Assembly: GCA_030765045.1 (NCBI GenBank)
Contig: CM060962.1
Coordinates: 263,326,147 to 263,390,146 of the forward strand
DNA: 64,000 bases
Direction of reading: 5' to 3'
DNA from: Tenodera sinensis
Lineage: Eukaryota; Arthropoda; Insecta; Mantodea; Mantidae
The first letter of the stretch is position 1. Each line of letters starts with the position of its first letter. Below the pieces are notes generated by a model, which was given only the letters and a program-made list of their open reading frames with translations, did no database searches and was not told where the DNA came from. Both the position numbers and the translations under genes were made by a program. Below are positions 24,738 to 35,605 of this stretch, in pieces.

Positions 24738-26656
24738 GACATAGAGAAACATAACTTTTTTCATTTGAGACATTAAGGATACCCACCTGTAAAATTTTGA
24801 AAATGTATAGCTTTTATTGGATTTATTTGGAATTTTAACACAATCACTTTATAGTGAGGAGTAAATCTGCCAAACATTTACTCAAATTAGTTGCTAAGAT
24901 ATTAACATTTTATTGTGATTTTTAATATTTCTATAAATGGTTCCCCCTTTATGCAATTTTGATTTGAAAAACTTAATAACTTTTATTTATGTTCTTTAAT
25001 ATAATGCTACCAAATTGATGAGATAATTTGTTAATTTTGTTATTAGTTTGGACAAAAATAAATTTTAAAGTTTAAATTCATTATTTTTTTTATTTAAATT
25101 TCGAAATGTAAGTTATAATATTTAATTACTTAGAAGTTATTCATGCTATGAAAAATTATGTTCTCATTTTCTTCTAATGTTATTTATAAGCAAGGACACC
25201 ATATTCCGTGGTTATTTACTGAAAACTGTATCCTGTGGAGCATTGTAAAGAGCAAAGAGTGCTAGAAATAAAAACATGAGAAAACCAAGTTAGAAGTGGT
25301 AGCAAGGATAATGAAACTGTATTGATTTAAATGAACATGACCACTTACAGGCAATCAGTTAAACAGCCACGTGACATAGTTAAAAAGACCAAAAGGTTAT
25401 AAAAGGCGTATCAAAATAAAGTAGAAGGTTTATACTATTTGGTAAAATAAAAATCAAGTTTTGTCACTTTTTCAAACTTTTAGTCTTTTTACACAGATGC
25501 GTATCCTTAACAGGAAGAAGCACACAAACTATACTCTCCTTCCTCCTTCACTGCATTAACAATGGAGGCGTCCTATTAATTCCCTTACAGACGTTCAAAA
25601 ACTGGACGTAGTTTACCTAATGTGGAATATGTACCGAGTGTAGTGTAGCATGAGAGTAAAGAGAAAGAGGTTTCCTTTTTTCCCCTGGGGAACGATTGCC
25701 TTATTTAACTCCGACAGATAACAAAGAAATAGTTCCGGACGTCATAAGCGTTTCACCGCAAACGGACATAATTACCATTTTTAAAGGATACTTCTGTGTA
25801 ATAAAAGATAGTTCTTTTCCTTCTGAAGTTTTGACTTCTAAGAGTTTACATACTCCTAATGGAACCGTATGTTTCCACAAGCAAATCAAGGTGATAGTTT
25901 ACTCCCTTCATTGCACACAGACACTGTTAATTTTATTAACGCATTTGAATTTCAAAGAGACATATTTGAATTTACAATACAGAATTATCAGTACACTGTT
26001 CTAAGCCTTTAGAAGTGGGCAGAATAATTAAGTGCGCATTTCCTGCTGCAAGTATTTTCGGCACTATTTCGGTACACTTTTCATGGAAAAGATAAAAATT
26101 TCTCACATTGCGTTTACGTTATAATTCAATAAATCAACTGTAAGTAGCCTGAAAGTTTCACTGTAACGAAAACTTCAGCCTTCAAAGCCTTCTCCAAATT
26201 GGTAAACTGGTGCACATATGTACATTTATTTCAATTTATGCAGTCCCGTACTTTCGGGATGCATTCTGCTGGCCTTCACAGGTAGCGTATGTATAGCAAG
26301 GAGGAAGTGTGCGGATCTGTTTACACTTTCGCGCAACCAGTGGTAGTGGCGCCCTGTTTTACGTGCACAGTTCTAGATTATTCACATACGAATTTATGAC
26401 TTCAAAAATTGTCTTCAAATGGCAAATTGGCTTCCCATATACCCATAATTCCTTCCTGATGGACCTCTGCAGCTGGTGAGGGACACAACGACTAAATTTT
26501 TTAACATTTTCAATTTTACGTCTGTTAACTTGGAAAATGACATACTTGATGTAAATAAATAGCTTGATATCAGTGGATAAAGGAATAGCTCTGCAAAAGC
26601 CGAATGGTCTAGCTCAATATAATTAAATAATTTTAATTAGCGAAACAGGCATTTTT
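24738..26656. other. AT-rich non-coding DNA
   Basis: A 102-codon frame at 25696 has no recognisable features. Confidence 0.5.
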
Positions 26657-27491
26657 ACTTTCTCTACTACATATAGTAAAGTAGAGAAAGTGTAGTATTC
26701 CACCCAAAAATTCGATGTCGAGATTCACCGGAAATATATGTTTCTAGGCCCCCTTAATCTTTTTAAAAAAAAAAAAAGAAGAAGAAGAAGAAGAAGAAGA
26801 AGATCGTCCATGTGTGTATATCTGTCTGTGTGTCAGGCTGTGGACAGCATAACTCAAAAACGAGAAGTCGGTTAAAAACCAAAGTTGGTATTTAAGGTCG
26901 CATCTTTCAAGGATACGACACGAAGATTTTGAAGAAAACTTATCCACCCTAAACTACCCTTTATATGGAAAAATTTTATTTTCTTGAAAGTGGCTAACCA
27001 TTTTAACTAAAATGCCATATGTTCCAGATATTGTCATGACAAATGAAATGTGTATCTTGAATTTTCTGGATATAACCCATGTAGTCTTATTTACTCTGGA
27101 TGACTTTTGCATAACTGGTAAACTGTAAGAGATAGACCAAATCTTATTATACAAAAATGTAGATCTTGCTAAAATCGTACAATTTATGTCTAAATAATTG
27201 TTTTGTAGAATTAACCATTTCGGAGGTATGTCTTGTTATTTGTGTCAAATGGAATATCGTTATTGATTTTTTATATGCTAACTGTGCAAAGAGAACGGAA
27301 TTTGAAAGCTTTAAAAGATTTGACTATCACTCAAAGCCCACTGTATTCCAATATTCGCCTTGCATCTACAAGGAAATAAGCAATAAGATAATTTCTACGA
27401 ATGTTTATCTCAACTAACACGAAGAAGATATAGGAATAACAGTTTGTAAGAATGGTTATTACAAGAGTAGAGAAAGTCATGTGAGTGCAAC
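26657..27491 (-). repeat. 840-bp TIR repeat, intact-looking reverse copy (reference copy)
   Basis: TIRs ACTTTCTCTACT (26657-26668) and AGTAGAGAAAGT (27466-27477) are perfect inverses. The right one is followed by CATGTGAGTGCAAC, the left preceded by CATTTTT. A second hairpin lies at the left end, where TAGTAAAGTAGAGAAAGT follows the TIR. Contains a GAA microsatellite (26776-26803). No coding frame is conserved with other copies. Confidence 0.9.
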
Positions 27492-29671
27492 ACATCAGAT
27501 TTTTAAAATTGCCTTCAAATTTTTCAGAGATGTTTTATTTTATGATACGTAGGTAAACAAAACACAAATTAAAGTGTTTAATTGAAGTTGGTTTATTACT
27601 TGCAGGGAAATATATTTTTGTTTTTATAAAATTGGTGCTGAGATTCTGTTCTTTTCCCATTAATTATTTTTTGAGTCAGTAAATAAAGTAATTTTCAAGT
27701 GCAGATTTGAATCTTTGGAAAACACGTTTGGGGTTATGTATGCCAATTTACACACAAATAACAGCAAAACTAAAATGTAAGGAATAGTGTTCATAAATTT
27801 GCAAAACTGAGAAAAATAAACAAGCCCTAGTGTGGTGCACCCCGATGTAGTTAAACTGAAGTGCACGAGTCACTTAAACATGTCACTGGACTTTTGAAAA
27901 TGGCTGGTTGGTAAAAATGTTTTGCCAAAATGCTTCACAGGTGTCTTTAGCATGTTTATATGATATAAATAACAACAAATATTATTTTCTCCTAAAAAGT
28001 TAGTTCTAGTGTTCGTAACTAACTGTGCAATCACTTTCGGTCGAACAACAAAAGCAGAACACTTCACACGCACCCATCCCTGCTATGTTCGCGCTGGCTG
28101 AGAAGGTTGATAAATGCCCCGTGAAGCAGTAGAGACGGCATATATGAAACCTAGGGTACACGAGGCGTTAAAAATATAGTATCAGTAGCTTTGGCAAGCT
28201 TTAAAATATTGTATAGTCTTCTGCAGGTCCTATCATCAAATACACCAGTTTGTGTTGTTACTGACCAAGCAGAGTAGTTTTGACAAAAAGGCGCTGAAAA
28301 CAACGGTGTAGGAGTAATTTTTTAAATTTAATGGTAATACAGAGTCGTAATTGGGTTTCGCAGTTTTCTGGAAGTTGTAAATTAAACTAGCATTTTTACC
28401 AGTTCGAGTGGTATAGTTATATAGCACTTAGTTAAGAAGAGCAAAATTTTAGCCCTAAAAGCCCCACGAGGAAAATAATATCACGTTTAACATTAAAATG
28501 TTTTATGCTCGACCATACCCAAATTTATTAATTATAAGTCTGATAGCGATCGTTTAATGGACCTCCTTAAACTCAGTCTTTCATTGAAGGACTGATCTTC
28601 ATCCAGTCGGACAACACAATTTCCATTAAAGGACAGGTGTTCCACCAATCAGAGAATTCCCATGCTGCAATGGCAATGTGCAATACCGATTAATTCTCGA
28701 AACACAACTAGCGCGAGTTTAGAAAACGCTAAAATGTCGGACACTACTGACAGTGAGATGCAACTTACTCCGCCTAAGTAAGATGCAACTTACACAAAAC
28801 ACACAAATTAACCTCAATACAGCATCATATTCCAAGAATATTGTGCTAAGCACAATCCTGCAAATTAATTTCACTAATTGAACAATAAATAACTTATACA
28901 TGAAATAAAGTTTCGCATGAAAACCAATATATTCAATTTGCCTTCTATTTTTCCATGTTACGTAGCATTCCAAGGTTATAATTTTCATCATGCAGCTGTG
29001 ACGTGCTCGAAACAACTTGATAGTTTAGCGCCTGCGCAGAACTCCAAATATCAGCTGATGCAATTAGTAGGTCATTGTCCCTGATGAGTGTACACAGTTT
29101 TACAATATTTCAACTATAAAATTAGATACCTATATGGTCAGGCATTAATTGTCGTATGCAGTTTAACTATAATTGTAAATATGGCGGGAGTATGTATTAC
29201 TACCACTATAGTCTCGTTACATAATATGCTATTTAGACAGATATTGATTCCAGCCTGATATGAAACCAAGAGAAATTGCACCCTGAGCAAGCTCAACAGA
29301 CATATCTAGAAATAATGCAGAATTGTTGATGCTTTGTTGATTTACTAGTAGTGCTTACTTCACACCATTCAATGAAGTGGTTATATGCTGTTTTCTGGAT
29401 TTTGTTTAGTAGCAACTCCAATGCTAGTCTTTCAGCAGCTTCCGGAGTTTCTTCCAGCCCATGGAGTTCAATTTAATCCATATTCGTTCCTACCGCCATT
29501 TAATCGATTATTCAGGACATGGATAACAGAATAACGATCCAAATTAGAGAAGCTACAACGCTGTTAACACAAGAGCAATGCATGGCGTTAAATTGAAATA
29601 TGACGCTTTGAGCTCTGAAAAGATTATGTGACCGCCATGAGAAGTTCATAGCTTAAAAATGTGATGTTTTC
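27492..29671. other. Non-coding, nothing recognised
   Basis: Frames up to 98 codons without domain or repeat signal. Confidence 0.5.
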
Positions 29672-29726
29672 GACTCTCATAACTCTCTCAACTCTTTACT
29701 AATTATTCTTGCAAACTCTTATTCCT

Positions 29727-30067
29727 CGCAGCGTAGTTGGCACGCGCTTGCCTCTGGCGCGGAGGACCCGGGTTCGATCTCCGGTACCAGCATGCGGTTT
29801 TTATCCCCTCTGGGAGGTCTGGTACGGGGTGCACTCTGCCTCGTTAGGTCCCAGGGGGACCAATTGAGGAGCTACTTGATAGAAAAGTAGCGGTCCCAGG
29901 TCATGAAGACCGCATAACTGGGCGGGAGGGTTCGGGACGCTGACCACGTACCACTCTGCAATACTGCACCCTACCAATGACGCCTGTAGTGGGCCGAGGT
30001 GGGGGACGCAGCGGTTGGGCGGTAAGGCCTGGCTCTTCATGGGCTGTAGTGCTGGGGCTTAGTATTT
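29727..30067 (+). mobile_element. Full-length tRNA-derived SINE (family A) with target duplication
   Basis: Head GCGTAGTTGGCACGCGCTTG (box A) and GGGTTCGATCTCCGG (box B), then a GC-rich body. TCTTATTCCT flanks it on both sides (29717-29726 and 30068-30077). The host repeat reads continuously when the SINE and one duplicate are ignored. Confidence 0.88.
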
Positions 30068-30689
30068 TCTTATTCCTCTATCTTGTTCATGTTAGTCGAG
30101 GAAAACATTTGCACAAATTAGCTTATTGCTGATTTTCTTGTAGGTATAAGGAAAATATAGGGATACAGCAATAGTCAAATCTTTTAAAGCTTTGAAATTA
30201 CGTCCCTTTACACGGCCAAGAGATAACAAAATGAATAACGACCTTCCATCTGAGAAAAGTTTATGTATTGCGAAACTCACACAAATAACAAGGAATATCT
30301 CGGAAATGGTTCACTCTACAAAAAATGCATGTGGACACAACGTGTGTTTTACGAGATCTATATTTTTGTATAGTAGGAATTGGTCTATCTCTTACGGTTT
30401 ACCAGTTATACAAAAGTTGGCAAGAGGAAACAGGACTACATAGACTATAGCCAGAAAATTCAAAATATACGTTCCATTTACTTGTTAAACACATGACATT
30501 TACATTAAAATCTTTAGAACCAGTTTTGATTAAAATCAAAACTTTCGAAAACTTTTCCATGTAAAAGTTAGTTTAGATTGGAGGAATTTTCTTCAAAATC
30601 TTTGTTTCGTATCCATGAAGGTTATTAAGCTTAAATACCAACTTTGGTTTTTAACCGACTTGTCGTTTTTTGAGTTACAGTGTTCACAG

Positions 30690-30692
30690 ATA

Positions 30693-30766
<74 letters not shown>

Positions 30767-30772
30767 CACACA
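30690..30772 (+). repeat. (CA)n microsatellite
   Basis: About 40 CA units with three interruptions, grown inside the split 840-bp repeat. Confidence 0.95.
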
Positions 30773-30903
30773 GACCTTTTCCTAAAACACTTTTTTGGGG
30801 GATTCAGGGGGCCTCAAAGCAAATATTTCCGGAGAAATCTCGATATCGAGATGTAGGGTCAAATGCAATATTTCTCCTAACTACTATACGTAGTAGAGAA
30901 AGT

Positions 30904-31499
30904 AAAAATGCACAATGAAATGTAAGTGCTAATCAAACAAATTCGATTTTTAAACATGTGAGTATACAGAGGGTATTTGCCTTGCGATTGGACTTGGAAC
31001 CGAAGTTGTTAATAATGGAGTGGCAAAATTTTATCGCAGTAGTGTGGCAAAGTACAACTTTTAATTCGTATGCATTGTATTAAAATTTGCAGCCACAGTT
31101 TGAGCTCTCTGAAAATACTTTACACAGAAAACAGAAGGATAAATACTGAATGTAGGGGGATGATCATCTAACGCAGGGTTCAAGCTCACGTTCCTATCAC
31201 AGGAAGGGGTCAAGTCCCAAAAGGGCATTACGATTTTAATGTTATTGTGTGGTGATGTTCCCCTGGTGTATTTTAACTCCCTGTTCTCTACTCTACACGA
31301 ACCACGCAGTACATCAACAGATATTGGTTCATGCCCTACTGGGATGGGCAAATGAAGAGCGGCTAACAGTCACAAGTACAAGATGCAGTTGTAAGATCTA
31401 TTAGCTTGTTAGCTGGCTATTTACGCAAATGTTGCGGAAATAAATGTAAGTAGAGAAAAAGTTTGGAAAATAATTCCAATAAAGCTATAACACAAGTGA
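30904..31499. other. Non-coding, unassigned
   Basis: A 96-codon minus frame at 31061-31351 lies in a GC-richer patch; not recognised. Confidence 0.4.
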
Positions 31500-31562
31500 A
31501 GAAAAAATACAAGCCATAACAATAAATAAAGCGGTCAGACAAGGCTGTGCATTATGACCCGC

Positions 31563-31648
<86 letters not shown>

Positions 31649-32440
31649 TTATATATATTCCTAACATGGAAGCAGATTTGTAATAAAGGACTTAGATTAA
31701 ATAATCATACAGAAAGAAAGGTGTTATTATATGCAGACGATGTAGTATCAATACAGAAAAGTAAAGATGATTTACAACGTGCTATATATGAATAAGCTTA
31801 ACATGCAAGGAGTATAATTTTAACATTTCTAAAACAACAACAAAGATAATGGGTTTTTGGGGTAAACAAAAAATAAGATATAAAATTATTTTAGATGATC
31901 AACCTTTAGAATAAGTCTTTAGTATCAGGTATCTTGGATGTGAAATATGCTCACAGAAAGAAAGAGAAAAATAAAAATACATATAAATATAAAATTATCA
32001 AGCTTTCAAGAGATATGCGAAACATTACACAACACTTTAAGGAATAAAACAAGAAAGGACACAAGAATTAAATTTTATAAAACAGCAGCAAACCAAGGGC
32101 TTTCACATGAATGTGAAGCCTGGGTTGTAACAAAGAAGATGGAAAGTAAGATACAAGGATCTAAAATGAAATTCTTGAGAGCTAAAGGATGTACAAAACT
32201 AGACCACATAAATAATGATGTAATAAGAGCAGAGTTGCAAGTGAAATCTATAAATCAAGAAATACAACACTATAGAAATAATTGACTGTTACATGTGAAG
32301 AGGATGGACTGTGATAGACTTCCGCAAATAGCTCTAAACTATAAACCAGCAGGTAGAAGAGACGTGGGCAGGCCGCAGGAGTGACGGAGAGACTTACTGT
32401 GAAAAACGGAACAGACAATGTGTCTAACGCATGGAGTGAA
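31500..32440 (+). pseudogene. Non-LTR retrotransposon (LINE) reverse-transcriptase remnant
   Basis: Blocks in order: KAVRQGCAL-stop-PALF (31527-31566, the R-Q-G-C-x-L-S-P block of the RT domain), an AT microsatellite, LLYADDVVSIQKSKDDLQ (31725-31780, catalytic Y-A-D-D), a degenerate thumb region, SFQEICETLHNTLRNKTRKD (about 32000) and CEAWVVTKKMESK. LLHVKRMDCDRLP and YKPAGRRDVGRPQE (to about 32380) follow, the G-R-R-D-x-G-R-P tail typical of LINE ORF2 C-termini. Stops and frame changes break the gene, and the endonuclease is not seen. The 3' side runs directly into the GAT array. Confidence 0.75.
31564..31658 (+). repeat. (TA)n microsatellite inside the LINE RT remnant
   Basis: Over 40 TA units start within codons that would encode the PALFNIYID-type RT block. 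The repeat probably grew from a TATATA seed there. Confidence 0.9.
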
Positions 32441-33275
32441 GATGATGGGGGTGATAATGATGATGATAATGATGGTGGTGGTGATGATGGTGATGGTGGT
32501 GGTGATGATGGTGGTGATGGTGATGATGATAATGATGATGATGGTGGTGGTGATGATGATGGTGATGGTAGTGGTGATGATGGTGATGATGATGATAATG
32601 ATGATGATAATGATGGTGGTGGTGATGGTAGTGGTGATGATGGTGATGATGATAATGATGGTGGTGGTGGTGGTGATGGTGATGGTGGTGGTGAAGATGG
32701 TGGTGATGGTGATGATGATAATGATGATGATGGTGGTGGTGGTGGTGATGATGATGGTGATGGTAATGGTGATGATGGTGATGATGATGATAATGATGAT
32801 GGTGGTGGTGGTGATGATGGTGATGGTGGTGGTGATGGTGATGGTGGTGGTGATGATGGTGATGATGGTGGTGATGGTGATGGTGGTGGTGATGGTGGTG
32901 ATGGTGATGGTGGTGGTGATGGTGATGGTGGTGGTGGTGATGATGGTGATGGTGGTAGTGATGATGGTGATGGTGGTGGTGATGATGGTGATGGTGATGG
33001 TTCTGATGGTGATGGTTCTGATGGTGATGGTGATGATAATGATGATGATAATGATGATGATAATGATGATGATGGTGGTGGTGGTGATGATGGTGATGGT
33101 GGTGATGATGGTGATGGTGGTGATGATAGTGATGGTGGTGGTGGTGGTGATGATGGTGATGATGATAATGATGATGGTGGTGGTGGTGATGATGATGGTG
33201 ATGGTGGTGATGATGGTGATGATAATGATGGTGGTGGTGGTGATTGTGATGAGGATGATGATGATGATGATGTGG
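32440..33275 (+). repeat. 835-bp GAT/GGT trinucleotide array
   Basis: Nearly unbroken GAT, GGT and AAT triplets with rare variants (AGT, TCT). Every frame stays open, giving spurious Asp/Gly, Met/Val, His or Ile/Thr polymers. It abuts the LINE C-terminus, so it may have grown from the LINE's 3' simple-repeat tail. Confidence 0.93.
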
Positions 33276-33393
33276 AAATACACAGTAATTTAAACTTTTT
33301 TGGACAATTAGTATCAAATTATGATACATATAGGTACATGATTTTCTCCACATGCTAGCATTTATTTGAATACAAATGATACAAGCAGATAGT

Positions 33394-34177
33394 CACCCTC
33401 TCTGCTATGTAAAGTAGGGAAATTCTGCCTAAAAATTGCCGTCGAGATTTAAACGGAAATAGGTTTTGAAGACGCATGTGACTGGCTGTGAATAGCATAA
33501 CTCAAGGAAAAGTCTGCCAAATACCTAACTTGGTTTTTAGGTAATCCATCTTCCAAGGATGCGAAAAGAACTTTTTTAAGATAATCCCCCATCCCAAACT
33601 ACCCTTTATATGGACATTTTCCTCAAAATAGCTCTAATGATTTTGATTAACATATCGCATTTGAGCATACTTTCATGAGAAATGAAATGTATATCTAGAA
33701 TTTTCTGGGAATAAACACTGAATTCCCCTTCGTTCTAAATGCCTTTTGCATAACTGATAAACTGTAAGATATATATACAAAATATTACTCCGCGAAAAGG
33801 CAAATCTTGTTAAAGCACTCAATTTATGTAAAATAAGTAGACTTTTTATAGAATTAACCATTTCCGAGATATTCCTTGTTATTGGTTAGAGTGTTTCAAT
33901 ACTTATGTATACCCTTCTTAAATGGACGGTCATTTATTAATTTTAACACCCTGATTATGCAAAGAGAGCGGAATTTTAAAGTCATTCCATAACAATCAGC
34001 TCTTAACAGATTTGACTGCCGTTATGCCTACTATACTCTCCTATTTCCATGGTACCTACAAGAGAATAAGTAATAAAACCATTTCTGCAAATAAATATAT
34101 AGATTAACATGAAGTAAGTAGACTAATACGCGTTTGTAAGGATAGTTCGCAGATAGAGAAAGTCATATAAGTGAAAC
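33394..34177 (-). repeat. 840-bp repeat, near-complete reverse copy
   Basis: Starts ACCCTCTCTGCTATGTAAAG and ends AGATAGAGAAAGTCATATAA, with all middle blocks in order. Confidence 0.8.
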
Positions 34178-34366
34178 ACACAAGACTCTTAAGTAATTAC
34201 ATCGGGCAATCGAAAAGCCACTCCGCAGCTTTCGTGTAACCAAGATTTCCTTAGATACGGGAAGTTCAGTGTGATCACTGGCTGCCGCGAGTTTATGATT
34301 ATAACGTTCCGCGAAATAAAATATATGATAGCTTCACGTATGTAATTCATTAAATATAATGTATAT

Positions 34367-35223
34367 CAGGGGAACACAGGTAACGCTGCTGTGACGTCAG
34401 TTCACTCAGCTCATATGCTCCCGTCGAAGGTCAGTTGAACGTGTGACGTCACAGCGGGGAAGAGGAAATCGCGTGCCGGACATCGCAATTTTAATGCTGA
34501 CAGTTTCAATTACGGAATAGTCACAGATTACAAATAATTACATATATACGAGTCAATTCTAGTTTATGTAAACAGTCATGTTATAACGCAAATAGAACAG
34601 AAATTATAACTATTTTGCCTGAGCTAGACGAGAGCTATACAGAAAAATTAGGTGGACATTTTTCGACATTTGCCGTTTCGCTTTTCTTTAACTAGTTTGC
34701 CAATGTTAGGGCGTAATGTACGGCACATTTGTAACCGAAGACTGCATGTTAGTTTGTGATCTGACAATATGCTTCGGGGTTTTGACTTAGAAGGGTTCAT
34801 AACAGAAAAGAATAGTTCGCACACATACGTGGAACCAAACATACATAATACAAGGCTACAAGGGAATACAATCTCAGAAATCTGTTTTGAGGAACATTCT
34901 TACAAAATTAGCCAAGTCTTCCTTGTGTTTATATTTGTCCTTTAGCAAATCGTCGCACTGTAAATTTATCAATTCAATTTGCTACCTGCTAGAAACATTG
35001 TTAACATTTAATGAATACGGGGTCACAAAGACCTGAAACGTAGCTGACAATGTTTCTACATCTTGAAGCCTGGTCTCAAACTGGTGTAAAATACGGGGAA
35101 CTGAACACATGCGCCGCTGATCTAGGCAGCATAGCAATACACTGCTCTCGCCTGACGTCACACGAACGTACAAGCTGGCTCTTCGTTTAAATACGTCACA
35201 CGGCCCGATGCTGTCTTCCCCTG
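34367..35223 (-). mobile_element. Internally deleted hAT element with exact 8-bp target duplication
   Basis: The left end CAGGGGAACACAGG and the right end (complement of CAGGGGAAGACAGC) match at 12 of 14 positions. ATGTATAT flanks both sides (34359-34366 and 35224-35231), the hAT-type 8-bp duplication. Three perfect TGACGTCA palindromes lie in the subterminal zones (34392, 34444, 35153). The 857-bp body encodes only the C-terminal part of a hAT transposase on the minus strand. Confidence 0.87.
34645..35110 (-). pseudogene. hAT transposase C-terminal fragment, GTF2IRD2/ZBED-like
   Basis: Read on the minus strand, the order is FETRLQDVETLSATFQVF, then IELINLQCDDLLKDKYKHK, then FGSTYVCELFFSVMN, then KSKPRSILSDHKL, ending RTLRPNIGKLVKEKR. 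This is the C-terminal dimerisation part of GTF2IRD2-like hAT transposases, with the signature F-G-S-T-Y-x-C-E. Stops and frame changes separate the blocks, and the N-terminal BED finger and catalytic residues are absent. It is a dead remnant inside the element at 34367-35223. Confidence 0.72.
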
Positions 35224-35299
35224 ATGTATATGAACAAGATACCAACGTTATCTTGAGCGGTACGTACCGGCACAGTGCGGAGGGACTTGTTGATAACCC

Positions 35300-35605
35300 T
35301 TTAGTAATAGTAATACTTTTTAAATACTTATACTTCTCTCAAGAGGAAAATCCATCTTCGTTTAGTTCTCATGTTAGAGTGTAACGGGAGGGTAATCAGG
35401 GAAAGAAAAAGAGAAGGCAACTTCAAAACTATCACATAGTGACCAGGTCTTAAAAGCTTATACAATATCGTATTTCCCTATTCCCACTATAGCTACAAGG
35501 AAATATGTAACTAAACCATTTCTATAACTTTTTTCTTGATTAATATAAATTTTGCTAAAGACATTTTGCTGAAGAATTGGTAGAGAAAGTGAATGTAAAT
35601 TATGC
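35300..35605 (-). repeat. 840-bp repeat, reverse fragment
   Basis: CTTAAAAGCTTATACAATAT, CCACTATAGCTACAAGGAAA and the terminus TGGTAGAGAAAGTGAATG are recognisable. The internal part is lost. Confidence 0.6.

Larger units (their letters stand above)
29672..30903 (+). repeat. 840-bp repeat, complete copy split by a SINE
   Basis: Family sequence runs 29672-29726, resumes at 30068 and ends ACGTAGTAGAGAAAGT at 30903. A (CA)n tract fills 30690-30770 at the usual CA/CT-rich position. Confidence 0.85.

Noticed and set aside
32339..33358. Four long open frames (291-325 codons) on both strands
   Set aside because: They are translations of a GAT/GGT array (poly-Asp/Gly, Met/Val, His, Ile/Thr). All frames are open because the triplet repeat lacks stops.
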